Source of the DNA: Psychromonas ingrahamii 37
GTDB taxonomy: Bacteria > Pseudomonadota > Gammaproteobacteria > Enterobacterales > Psychromonadaceae
Length of the DNA: 64,000 bases
Direction: 5' to 3'
Assembly (NCBI RefSeq): GCF_000015285.1
Contig: NC_008709.1
Span: forward strand, 868,001-932,000
Below the pieces are notes generated by a model. It did no database searches and had not been told where the DNA came from. It saw only the letters and a program-made list of their open reading frames with translations. Below are positions 18,899-27,149 of this stretch, one piece after another (positions within the stretch are counted from its first letter, which is position 1; each line of letters opens with the position of its first letter). The position numbers and the translations under genes are program-made.

Positions 18899-19885
18899 TT
18901 AACTTAATGCTTTTATGGCTTTTTTAGCAATTAATAAGGCACGTTTTGGTGCCGGGTAACCTTCTACTGTTCTGCTGGGATCATTAGGATCTAAATAATC
19001 CTCCAGTGATTCATTGGTCATCCAGGCAGTACTGCGCTGCTCGCCAGTTAAGGTATCGTTAATATCGGCAATGCGCACATTTTCAAAACCGCACTTTTCA
19101 ACCCATAGTTTTAACGCTTGTGCGCTGGGTAAAAACCAGATATTGCGCATTTTTGCATATCTGTCCTGAGGCACTAATACCGCATTTTCATCACCGCCAA
19201 TGACGAGGGTTTCGAGTACCAGTTCGCCGCCTTCGACCAACTGATCCTGCAACTGGGTAATATGATCCATGGGCGATTTTCTGTGATATAAAACGCCCAT
19301 TGAAAAGACCGTATCAAAAGCGCCTAACTTAGGCAGTTCCTGAATACCTAAAGGTAATAAATGTACATTTTGCTCTTTATTGGCAAAATGGCGCACAGCT
19401 TCAAACTGGCATAAAAACAGCTCACTGGGATCAATGCCAACAACAAATTCAGCACCTTCACCGCGCATACGCCACATATGATAACCGCTGCCACAACCCA
19501 CATCTAAGACATAACGGTATTTAAGCGGGCTAATATGCGGCAGTAGCCGATCCCATTTCCAATCACTGCGCCATTCTGTATCAATATGTATTCCGTGAAT
19601 GACAAAGGGGCCTTTGCGCCAGGGATGAAATTTTTGTAATAAATTTTCCAGTTTTTTGGTTTCACCCGGTGATAATTCAGTGGCAGATCCTATCTCAACA
19701 CGATCTTTAAGCTCGATATGACTCGTTTTAATATCAGGAAACTTATTTAAGACCCTAATCCAACTGGCTAATTGGCCATGCACATGGGTATTTTCCCATT
19801 CATGTAACTGCATTGGCAGAGTCCGTAACCAATGGCTTAAACGGTTTTTAGCGATGCTGCTGTAGAAGTTTGTAAAGTCGATCAT
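18899..19885 (-). CDS. cmoB: tRNA U34 carboxymethyltransferase CmoB
   Basis: A 328-residue SAM-fold enzyme that transfers the carboxymethyl group of carboxy-SAM (made by CmoA) to 5-hydroxyuridine at position 34 of tRNAs, producing cmo5U. Family hallmarks are [17 protein letters not shown], the nucleotide-binding [27 protein letters not shown] and the C-terminal [13 protein letters not shown]. Length matches E. coli CmoB (323). It lies downstream of cmoA on the same strand, but the usual short intergenic space is expanded to more than 500 bp by the 37-bp repeat array. Confidence 0.93.
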   Translation of the reverse strand: MIDFTNFYSSIAKNRLSHWLRTLPMQLHEWENTHVHGQLASWIRVLNKFPDIKTSHIELKDRVEIGSATELSPGETKKLENLLQKFHPWRKGPFVIHGIHIDTEWRSDWKWDRLLPHISPLKYRYVLDVGCGSGYHMWRMRGEGAEFVVGIDPSELFLCQFEAVRHFANKEQNVHLLPLGIQELPKLGAFDTVFSMGVLYHRKSPMDHITQLQDQLVEGGELVLETLVIGGDENAVLVPQDRYAKMRNIWFLPSAQALKLWVEKCGFENVRIADINDTLTGEQRSTAWMTNESLEDYLDPNDPSRTVEGYPAPKRALLIAKKAIKALS

Positions 19886-19929
19886 GGCGAACCTTGTGAT
19901 AATTTTATGTGTATCTTCCCTTTTTGAAG

Positions 19930-20447
19930 GGTTATTTAATGCTGATTGTTAACCCCCGATTTAAAGGGTTATTTAATGCTGATTGTTAACCCCCGATTTA
20001 AAGGATTATTTGATGCTGATTGTTAACCCTCGATTTAAAGGGTTATTTAATGCTGATTATTAACCCTCGATTTAAAGAGTTATTTAATGCTGATTGTTAA
20101 CCCCCGATTTAAAGGGTTATTTAATGCTGATTGTTAACCCCCGATTTAAAGGATTATTTAATGCTGATTGTTAACCCTCGATTTAAAGGGTTATTTAATG
20201 CTGATTATTAACCCTCGATTTAAAGAGTTATTTAATGCTGATTGTTAACCCTCGATTTAAAGGGTTATTTAATGCTGATTGTTAACCCCCGATTTAAAGG
20301 ATTATTTAATGCTGATTGTTAACCCCCGATTTAAAGAGTTATTTAATGCTGATTGTTAACCCTCGATTTAAAGGGTTATTTAATGCTGATTGTTAACCCC
20401 CGATTTAAAGGATTATTTAATGCTGATTGTTAACCCTCGATTTAAAG
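19930..20447. repeat. Fourteen-copy 37-bp tandem array between cmoA and cmoB
   Basis: Fourteen contiguous 37-bp units start at 19930 and end at 20447. The unit begins GGTTATTTAATGCTGATTGT and ends TAACCCCCGATTTAAAG. Within it GGGTTA and TAACCC can pair, so each unit can fold as a small hairpin. Units vary at the first two bases (GG, GA or AG), at GTT/ATT and at CCC/CTC. The variants occur in a repeated order, with units 2-5 and 6-9 nearly the same. A partial fifteenth unit runs into the 3' end of cmoA. There are no spacers, so this is not a CRISPR array. Confidence 0.97.
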
Positions 20448-20449
20448 AG

Positions 20450-21178
20450 TTATTTAATACTGATGATTGAGCCAAAATTAAAATATTGGTACCAGAGATT
20501 GTTATGCTTAAAGCCGGCTTTTCGTAAACGTAAATAATGTTGTTCAACGGTATCGGCAATTAAAACGTTATCTAATGAGGCACGTTTCTGGCTAATTTCA
20601 AGTTCACTGTAACCCTGGCTGCGTTTAAAGTCTAAATGCAGATCGTTTAATAGCTGGTGGTTAAGCGGATCCTCAAAAACAAATTTTTCCGACAGCACTA
20701 AAACCCCGCCTGGTAATAAGCCGTTATAGATATTGGTAAGCAGGTTTAAACGTTTTTCAGGTGTCAAAAACTGCAGAGTGAAATTCAAGATCACAACAGA
20801 TGCATTTTCAATGTGGATATTACAAATATCATCACATAAGACCTGAACAGGTGTATCGGATTTATAAGCATGAATGTATTGCTCACAGCGTTCAACCATT
20901 TGCTGTGAGTTGTCCACCGCAATGATTTGGCATCCTGCTTTATTCAGCCCGCGACGCATCGACAGGGTTGCGGCACCAAGTGAGCAGCCCAAATCGTAGA
21001 GATTACTGTTTTCAACCGCGCAGCGTTCGGTGATAGTACCGATGCTGTTAATAATGGTTTCATAACCGGGCACCGAGCGTTTGATCATATCCGGGAATAC
21101 CTGCACGACCTGCTCATCAAAACTAAATCCGTCGATCTGTGCGCGCCGTTTGCTGTAGATATTGTCCGTTTTACTCAT
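20450..21178 (-). CDS. cmoA: Carboxy-SAM synthase CmoA
   Basis: A 242-residue enzyme of the SAM-methyltransferase fold that makes carboxy-S-adenosylmethionine from SAM and prephenate for tRNA wobble uridine modification. Visible features are the N-terminal FDEQVVQVFPDMIKRSVPGY, the cofactor loop LYDLGCSLGAATLSMR, AVDNSQQMVERC and LNFTLQFLTPEKR. Length matches the E. coli enzyme (247). Its stop codon (20450-20452) lies inside sequence that resembles the neighbouring 37-bp repeat. Start ATG at 21178. Confidence 0.93.
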   Translation of the reverse strand: MSKTDNIYSKRRAQIDGFSFDEQVVQVFPDMIKRSVPGYETIINSIGTITERCAVENSNLYDLGCSLGAATLSMRRGLNKAGCQIIAVDNSQQMVERCEQYIHAYKSDTPVQVLCDDICNIHIENASVVILNFTLQFLTPEKRLNLLTNIYNGLLPGGVLVLSEKFVFEDPLNHQLLNDLHLDFKRSQGYSELEISQKRASLDNVLIADTVEQHYLRLRKAGFKHNNLWYQYFNFGSIISIK

Positions 21179-21267
21179 GTTAGTTTACCCGTTAGTGATT
21201 CATGCTGAGATGTTGCGCCGTATTTTACTTAAAATAAAGCAGATGGTCATTTTTTTATTTAGCTGTG

Positions 21268-21294
21268 TTGCTATTAACTGTTTTCTTCTATAAT
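21268..21294 (+). promoter_or_regulatory. Possible aspS promoter
   Basis: TTGCTA (21268-21273) and a perfect TATAAT (21289-21294) lie about 43 bp upstream of the aspS ATG. The 15-bp spacing is shorter than ideal, so the -10 element is firmer than the -35. Confidence 0.45.
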
Positions 21295-21336
21295 GCACGC
21301 ATTATTTTTATATGATATTTAAAACAGGAATCGATA

Positions 21337-23115
21337 ATGCGCACTATGTATTGTGGCGAAGTGACTGAAGCCGTCTTAGGTCAGGAAATTCAGTTAGTAG
21401 GTTGGATCAATAAACAGCGCGATTTAGGCGGTGTAATCTTTTTAGATATGCGCGACCGTGCCGGTATTGTACAAGTGTTTTTTGATGCAGATACACCCAT
21501 AGCAACGGCACTTGCGACTACGGTACGTAATGAATTCTGTATCCAAATTAAAGGCTTAGTTCGCGCGCGTCCCGAAGGTCAAGTCAACAAAGATATGACC
21601 ACCGGTGGGATTGAGATTCTAGGCCTTGAACTCGAAATATTAAACCGCTCAGAGCCATTACCGCTTGATAGCAACCAGCAGAACAGTGAAGAGCAGCGTT
21701 TACGTTACCGTTATCTGGATTTACGTCGCCCGGAAATGGCCAAACGGATGCAGTTCCGCGCTAAAGTAAGCAGTTTTGTGCGTCGTTTCCTCGATGATCA
21801 GGATTTTTTAGACGTTGAAACGCCTATTTTGACCAAAGCGACACCGGAAGGCGCGCGTGATTATTTAGTGCCAAGCCGAACCCATAAAGGGAAATTCTTT
21901 GCCTTGCCGCAATCTCCACAGCTGTTTAAACAATTATTAATGATGTCCGGTATGGATCGTTATTACCAAATTGTTAAATGTTTCCGAGATGAAGATTTAC
22001 GTGCCGACCGCCAGCCTGAATTTACCCAAATAGATATTGAAACCTCCTTTATGAATGCGGATCAGGTGATGGAGATCAGCGAAGAGATGATAGTGAAGCT
22101 TTTCAAAGAGATGCTCAATGTTGATTTAGGCAACTTTCCTAAAATGACTTATGCCGAAGCACTGCGCCGTTTTGGCAGTGATAAACCTGATCTGCGTATT
22201 GATTTTGAACTGTATGATGTTGCTGATTTAATGAAAGACGTTGAATTTAACGTTTTCTCCGGTCCTGCAAATGATCCGGACAGCCGTGTTGCCGTTATCT
22301 GTGTACCGGGTGGCGCAAAACTTTCGCGTAAAAATATTGATGAATATGGAAAATTTGTGACTATCTACGGTGCTAAAGGACTTGCATGGATGAAAGTCAA
22401 TGAAGTGGCTAAAGGTTTAGAAGGTGTACAATCACCGGTTGCTAAATTCTTAAATGAAGAAATTGTCACAGAGTTACTCATCCGTACGGGTGCAAAAGAT
22501 GGTGATATCATCTTATTTGGCGCTGACAAATCAAATATTGTCAGCGAAGCTATCGGCGCATTACGTCTTAAAGTCGCGCAAGACTTAGGGTTGGTTAAAG
22601 ATCAATGGAAACCGCTTTGGGTTATCGATTTCCCGATGTTTGAACCGCTGGATGATGGCGGATTAACACCGCTGCACCATCCTTTTACCGCGCCCATTGG
22701 TTTAACAGTTGAAGAATTGGAAGCAAATCCTGTTGGCGCTATCTCCAATGCCTACGATATGGTCTTAAACGGTTGTGAACTCGGTGGTGGTAGTGTGCGT
22801 ATCCATAAACAAGATATGCAGGCGGCTATTTTCCGCATTCTAAAGATCAGCGATGAAGAAGCTGAAGATAAATTTGGTTTCTTATTAGAAGCCCTTAAAT
22901 ACGGTGCTCCACCGCATGCAGGTTTAGCCTTTGGTTTAGACCGTTTAGTGATGTTAATGACCGGCACAAGCTCAATTCGTGACGTCATTGCTTTCCCGAA
23001 AACGGCTTCTGCTGCCTGTCCTTTAACCAATGCACCAAGTTTTGCTAACCCGGCGGTGCTGGCTGAGTTAAACGTTGCTGTTGTTGCCGATCCGAAGAAA
23101 GTTATTAGTGAATAA
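21337..23115 (+). CDS. aspS: Aspartyl-tRNA synthetase
   Basis: A 592-residue class II aminoacyl-tRNA synthetase of the bacterial type. The OB-fold anticodon-binding domain spans about 1-110 ([20 protein letters not shown]). Motif 1 surrounds [19 protein letters not shown], motif 2 is [20 protein letters not shown], the bacterial GAD insertion lies in the middle, and motif 3 is [13 protein letters not shown]. It charges tRNA-Asp. Length matches E. coli AspS (590). It is transcribed divergently from cmoA. Confidence 0.97.
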   Translation: MRTMYCGEVTEAVLGQEIQLVGWINKQRDLGGVIFLDMRDRAGIVQVFFDADTPIATALATTVRNEFCIQIKGLVRARPEGQVNKDMTTGGIEILGLELEILNRSEPLPLDSNQQNSEEQRLRYRYLDLRRPEMAKRMQFRAKVSSFVRRFLDDQDFLDVETPILTKATPEGARDYLVPSRTHKGKFFALPQSPQLFKQLLMMSGMDRYYQIVKCFRDEDLRADRQPEFTQIDIETSFMNADQVMEISEEMIVKLFKEMLNVDLGNFPKMTYAEALRRFGSDKPDLRIDFELYDVADLMKDVEFNVFSGPANDPDSRVAVICVPGGAKLSRKNIDEYGKFVTIYGAKGLAWMKVNEVAKGLEGVQSPVAKFLNEEIVTELLIRTGAKDGDIILFGADKSNIVSEAIGALRLKVAQDLGLVKDQWKPLWVIDFPMFEPLDDGGLTPLHHPFTAPIGLTVEELEANPVGAISNAYDMVLNGCELGGGSVRIHKQDMQAAIFRILKISDEEAEDKFGFLLEALKYGAPPHAGLAFGLDRLVMLMTGTSSIRDVIAFPKTASAACPLTNAPSFANPAVLAELNVAVVADPKKVISE

Positions 23116-23285
23116 GCTTAGGGGTTTAAGGCTTGGGGCTTTAGGGCTTTGGGGCTTGAGGGTTTCGAGCTGTCAGCTGTCAGCCGTCAGCTTTGAGCTT
23201 TGAGCTTTCGGGCGTTAAGGCGTTAATGCGTTAGAGTTTCGAGCCGTCAGCTTTCAAGCCTTCCGCCTTCCGCCTTTCTGTCTGA
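23116..23285. repeat. Degenerate 7-bp-period repeat tract after aspS
   Basis: Between the aspS stop and its terminator the sequence runs in near 7-base register: CAGCTGT, CAGCCGT, CAGCTTT, GAGCTTT, GAGCTTT, with looser GGGGCTTTAGGGCTTT-like units before and CCTTCCGCC units after. The same style of repeat recurs at 24121-24215, 28861-28962, about 29775-29860 and 57785-57880. It is non-coding. Confidence 0.8.
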
Positions 23286-23294
23286 TAGAAAATA

Positions 23295-23330
23295 AAAAAC
23301 CTTGATGTCATTAAAACACCAAGGTTTTTA
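23295..23330. terminator. Bidirectional terminator between aspS and ompW
   Basis: AAAAACCTTG (23295-23304) and CAAGGTTTTT are complementary around a 14-base loop, with A-rich and T-rich ends on either strand. It separates convergent aspS and ompW. Confidence 0.85.
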
Positions 23331-23354
23331 AAAAACACTTTAGATTAGGCTAAA

Positions 23355-23963
23355 TTAAAAAGTGTAACCAAGACCCAACATAGCAGACACGGGATCAATG
23401 TCAGTATTGATAGTACCAACAGCGGTATGAACATCAGTATTAATATCCATATACCAAACAGAAACATTAGCAAACCAATGTTCATCAAGTTTTACATCCA
23501 AACCAGCTTGAACAGCCCCACCCAGAGAATTATCTACGCTAACATCCGTTCCAGATAATGCTCCATACCCTTCTTCTTCAAAGAAAAAAGTATAGTTCAG
23601 ACCCGCACCAACATAAGGACGAAATTGACTATCTGGCTGACCAAAATAGTATTGCACCATCAAAGAAGGGGGTAACTGAGAGACTTCAGCCACTTTATTG
23701 CCATCTAGAGAAACATCATGTGTAAAGGGTGTCGCCAAAAGCAACTCGATACCTATTTTATCAGTTGTCATATAAGTAAATGTGGCCGCAGCTTGAGTAT
23801 TATTATCAATTTTTAACTCATTGCCACCCACTTTATCACTGCTTTCATTTGGCATAACAATAGCAGCACCACCACGAACAAATAAGTCACCAGCATTATG
23901 AGCAAGAGCAACAGAAGAACAAAGGGTAGAAACAAGTGCAACAGATAGAATAGCTTTCATCAT
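23355..23963 (-). CDS. ompW: OmpW-family outer membrane protein
   Basis: A 202-residue small beta-barrel protein with a signal peptide (MMKAILSVALVSTLCSSVALA) and the OmpW layout. N-terminal FVRGGAAIVMPNESSD, a central PPSLMVQYYFG, FRPYVGAGLNYTFFFEE and the C-terminal aromatic LGLGYTF targeting sequence are visible. OmpW proteins form narrow hydrophobic channels. The two adjacent ATG codons at 23963 and 23960 follow AAAAGGAAT. An FNR-like box lies 68 bp upstream, consistent with the oxygen-dependent regulation known for ompW in E. coli. Confidence 0.9.
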   Translation of the reverse strand: MMKAILSVALVSTLCSSVALAHNAGDLFVRGGAAIVMPNESSDKVGGNELKIDNNTQAAATFTYMTTDKIGIELLLATPFTHDVSLDGNKVAEVSQLPPSLMVQYYFGQPDSQFRPYVGAGLNYTFFFEEEGYGALSGTDVSVDNSLGGAVQAGLDVKLDEHWFANVSVWYMDINTDVHTAVGTINTDIDPVSAMLGLGYTF

Positions 23964-24030
23964 CAGATTCCTTTTTTATTAAACAAAATATCAATGACAT
24001 GCAAGCTAACAAGCATCATGCGGGGAACTA

Positions 24031-24044
24031 TTAATCTAGATCAA
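24031..24044. promoter_or_regulatory. FNR-like box upstream of ompW
   Basis: On the minus strand the site reads TTGATCTAGATTAA, nine of ten matches to the FNR half-sites TTGAT and ATCAA. It is centred about 75 bp upstream of the ompW start codon, a reasonable distance for an activating site. Confidence 0.6.
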
Positions 24045-24120
24045 TTTTTGATTAAACTTCATCTGCAAGTGTTATAAAACTCCAACATAGGTCAATAAAA
24101 AGCAAAAATTTAAAATTAAA

Positions 24121-24215
24121 TGTCTTTGAGCTTTGAGCTTCGAGTTTCGAGCTTTTAGCCGTCAGCCGTCAGCTTTCAAGCCCTCCCGCCTTCCCGCCTC
24201 TAGCCTTTAGCATTC
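24121..24215. repeat. Degenerate 7-bp-period repeat tract
   Basis: Between the divergent ompW and DUF2202 genes (a 352-bp gap) the sequence carries CTTTGAG, CTTCGAG, TTTCGAG, CCGTCAG, CCGTCAG and related heptamers, followed by CTCCCGCC/TTCCCGCC units. It belongs to the same family as the tract after aspS. The rest of the gap holds the FNR-like box near ompW. Confidence 0.7.
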
Positions 24216-24315
24216 CAGTTCCGCATAAAAAGGATAATATTCTATAATTAAACCGAGATTGAATAAATCATTCAATGTCATCGTTGTGTGAAAAAAGGCT
24301 AACCAGAGGCTCGCT

Positions 24316-25014
24316 ATGAATAAAATATTGATCAGTGTTATTTTTATATTAATTGCTCTTTTGGGGGCTAATACTTTGGTTGCAAAATATTATGGAGCAG
24401 AGGCAGAAAAAGTGCTTGTACCTCCATTAGTCGCGCTCGATGTTGTAGAAGTATCCCATTTGACCTTTATGCGCGAAGAAGAAAAATTCGCACGTGATGT
24501 TTACTTAACTTTGGCAGAGCAATATCCACAGCAAAAAATTTTTAAGCTTATAGCGACGGGTGCAGAGCAAATTCATACTGATATGATGCGTGATAAACTG
24601 GAGATGTTTAATGTGCCAGATCCAAATCCTAATAGCGATAATTTGTCCGATATTATCGGTGTTTTTGCTGGAGCGGAATGGGGCTGGTACTTTACTGAAC
24701 AGTATCAGTTTTTAATAGATCAAGGCATGATCAGCGAGCTTGAAGCCTTATACGTCGCGGCTTATATTGAAGAGCTAAACATAAAAGATATTGCGCTGTG
24801 TCCAGACGTAATGATTGATAATGGATATCCCTCTCCATGCGGTTTAGCCTATACCACTCAAAAAGCCTTACAAACCGCATATAACACATTACTTAGCGGA
24901 TCAGAAAATCACCTGCGCGCTTTTGTGAGGCGGATCGAGGCGGTGATTGGAGAGGGTGATTATGAGGCTCAATATCTAACTCAAGCTGAAATGGATACCA
25001 TTCTAGGCCGTTGA
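24316..25014 (+). CDS. DUF2202 ferritin-like protein
   Basis: A 232-residue protein with one N-terminal membrane anchor or uncleaved signal (residues 4-22), followed by a helical DUF2202 domain. The conserved core MREEEKFARDVYLTLAE (about 52-68) and the later EQIHTDMM, IGVFAG and a C-terminal RAFVRRIE helix give the Glu/His spacing of ferritin-like four-helix bundles. Metal binding is therefore plausible but unproven; function is unknown. The start ATG follows AGAGG. It is a single gene with a hairpin about 50 bp after the stop. Confidence 0.8.
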   Translation: MNKILISVIFILIALLGANTLVAKYYGAEAEKVLVPPLVALDVVEVSHLTFMREEEKFARDVYLTLAEQYPQQKIFKLIATGAEQIHTDMMRDKLEMFNVPDPNPNSDNLSDIIGVFAGAEWGWYFTEQYQFLIDQGMISELEALYVAAYIEELNIKDIALCPDVMIDNGYPSPCGLAYTTQKALQTAYNTLLSGSENHLRAFVRRIEAVIGEGDYEAQYLTQAEMDTILGR

Positions 25015-25060
25015 CTTACTGGTTTGATGGTTGAGTGTCCTCAATTTTATAATCCTTATA

Positions 25061-25110
25061 AAAAAGCCTCAGATCCAAGGTACAAAAAACCAAGATCAAC
25101 TCGGCTTTTT
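25061..25110 (+). terminator. Terminator after the DUF2202 gene
   Basis: AAAAAGCC (25061-25068) pairs with GGCTTTTT (25103-25110); inside, GATC at 25072-25075 and 25094-25097 can also pair across internal bulges. The remainder of the 576-bp gap to cynS (25111-25590) is AT-rich and shows no gene or operator that I can support. Confidence 0.6.
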
Positions 25111-25590
25111 AACCTTGATTAAAAGTCAGCAAGTATTACTTCGCTCTATTGATTGGTACAACCGTGCGTTTTTATCAACATAGAATTTCAAGAAAAAGAT
25201 TAGCTATAAAATAATTAATCATTACTTTTCCGCTTAACTAAAAACACTTCTATTTATTGTGTTGCCTTAATTTAAAAATCATAACTACCAATAGCTTTGA
25301 TCGTGCCCCATTTGGTGCAATAACAATATAATTTAACCTTTCTGGTGCTAATCTTCATACAAAAAAACAAATAAAAAACCTAACACGTTGATAATAAAGA
25401 AATTGAAAACATGGCATAGTTTTTGCTTATTACCTAGTATGTTAATTATTTATTAATTGCATGCTGATTTTATCTGCCAATTGTACGCCATGATTTGATT
25501 GTTTGATTAACTTGGCTTGCACAATAGCTTACTAAACAATATTGATTTTTTTATGCACATTCAGTATTCACCATTATTAGGAATATTATT

Positions 25591-26031
25591 ATGATTAAAA
25601 TAGACGTAACTGAACTTATTTTTGCTGCCAAAAAAGAGAATGACTTATCTTGGCAGGCGATTGCAGACGCAGCGGGAATGTCCGTGGTTTGGACAACCTC
25701 AGCCTGTTTAGGCATGAATAGTTGTTCATCCGAGGTAGCCGATAAACTGGTTGAGTTTCTAGGCTTACCAGCAGAAACCAAATCAGTACTAATGGAATAT
25801 CCAACTAAAGAGTGGGATAAATCAGTCCCGCAAGATCCTTTAGTTTACCGATTATACGAAGTGGTCGGTGTATATGGAGATACGCTAAAAGAAGTGATTC
25901 AAGAAAAATTTGGAGACGGTATTATGAGTGCTATCGATTTTTCTATGGATGTTCAAAAAGAAGAAAATCCTAAAGGTGACCGTGTCATTTTAACCCTAAA
26001 TGGTAAGTTTTTACCCTATAGTGCCTGGTAA
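25591..26031 (+). CDS. cynS: Cyanate hydratase (cyanase)
   Basis: A 146-residue enzyme that converts cyanate and bicarbonate to ammonia and carbon dioxide. The catalytic triad of E. coli CynS (Arg96, Glu99, Ser122) is matched by Arg87 and Glu90 in RLYEVVG and Ser113 in MSAIDF, with a constant offset of nine residues. The N-terminal helical part (WQAIADAAGMS) and the C-terminal GKFLPYSAW also fit. It is followed after 143 bp by a formate/nitrite-type channel and then a PP2C-kinase fusion. No cynR or cynT is adjacent. Confidence 0.95.
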   Translation: MIKIDVTELIFAAKKENDLSWQAIADAAGMSVVWTTSACLGMNSCSSEVADKLVEFLGLPAETKSVLMEYPTKEWDKSVPQDPLVYRLYEVVGVYGDTLKEVIQEKFGDGIMSAIDFSMDVQKEENPKGDRVILTLNGKFLPYSAW

Positions 26032-26174
26032 ATTTTTATTGTTGATAGTCTTTATCGTAAGTTGTTATTTCACAAGATCTTTTTGAAAATAAGTGGAAAT
26101 TAGCAGTTTTCCACTTGTCTTTGTCATTGAAATGCATGTTATTGAATAATTTAATATTAAAAGTGAGAATTTAA

Positions 26175-26987
26175 ATGTCTTATATTGAACCGAGTGAATT
26201 TGTTACCAAGATGGTTGATTCTGGTGAACAAAAAATATACATGTCTACTAAAGACACCCTTATCCGTGGATTCATGGCCGGCGCTATTTTAGGTTTAGCT
26301 GCCGTTTTTGCAATAACGGTGGCAACAAAAACAGGTAGCCCTATATTAGGCGCAGTTCTTTTCCCTGTTGGTTTTATTATGCTGTATTTAATGAAATTTG
26401 ACTTACTAACCGGTGTATTTACACTTGCGCCACTGGCGTTATTGGATAAACGTCCTGGGGTAACCTTTGGCGGTGTCATGCGCAATTGGGGTCTAGTATT
26501 TCTTGGTAACTTTGCTGGAGCATTAACAACTGCCTTTTTAATGTCTTTTATTTTAACCTATGGTTATTCAACGGACGGTGGTGCTATCGCCGCTAAGGTG
26601 AGTACTATTGGTGAATCAAGAACCTTAGGTTATCAAGAACATGGTGTTGGTGGTTGGCTCACTATCTTTGTTCGCGGTATGTTATGTAACTGGATGGTAT
26701 CAATGGGCGTTGTTGGTGCAATGATATCAACTTCTGCGGGTGCTAAAATGGCGGCAATGTGGATGCCTGTTATGTTGTTCTTCTACATGGGATTTGAGCA
26801 TTCAATTGTAAATATGTTTTTATTCCCGTTCTCTATGATTATGGGCGGTGAATTTACCGTGACTGATTACATATTATGGAACGAAGTACCTACTGTTCTT
26901 GGTAACTTAGTAGGTGGCTTATTATTTGTAGCTTTACCCTTGTATTATACACATGTTAAGACATCACCAGCGCGTAAACTTGTTTAA
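26175..26987 (+). CDS. Formate/nitrite transporter family channel
   Basis: A 270-residue protein with six membrane helices typical of FocA/NirC/HSC channels. Helix segments GFMAGAILGLAAVFAIT, FPVGFIMLYLMKFDLLTGVF, GNFAGALTTAFLMSF, RGMLCNWMVSMGVVGAM and GFEHSIVNMFLFP are recognisable; NWMVSMG and GFEHSIVNM contain the pore-lining Asn/His region. These channels pass small monovalent anions. Position directly after cynS suggests a link to cyanate, bicarbonate or nitrite movement. A strong terminator follows it. Confidence 0.88.
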   Translation: MSYIEPSEFVTKMVDSGEQKIYMSTKDTLIRGFMAGAILGLAAVFAITVATKTGSPILGAVLFPVGFIMLYLMKFDLLTGVFTLAPLALLDKRPGVTFGGVMRNWGLVFLGNFAGALTTAFLMSFILTYGYSTDGGAIAAKVSTIGESRTLGYQEHGVGGWLTIFVRGMLCNWMVSMGVVGAMISTSAGAKMAAMWMPVMLFFYMGFEHSIVNMFLFPFSMIMGGEFTVTDYILWNEVPTVLGNLVGGLLFVALPLYYTHVKTSPARKLV

Positions 26988-27011
26988 TAGAAACCTTTAA
27001 TTAATACCTTT

Positions 27012-27046
27012 AAAGCGCCAAAGTAATAACACTTTGGCGCTTTTTT
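27012..27046 (+). terminator. Strong terminator after the anion channel gene
   Basis: AAAGCGCCAAAGT (27012-27024) and ACTTTGGCGCTTT (27031-27043) pair perfectly over 13 bp around a six-base loop, followed by a T run. Confidence 0.92.
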
Positions 27047-27149
27047 ATAAATATTAGCTATAAAATTATTCACATAAAGAGAATGATTTTATAGGCAATA
27101 TTTACCCTCATACTCACAAAAAAATGCCCCATAGATTAGGATGTAAATA

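Noticed and set aside
19930-20447. CRISPR array (unit length 37 bp)
   Set aside because: Units are contiguous with no spacers, and no cas genes are nearby; it is a simple tandem array.
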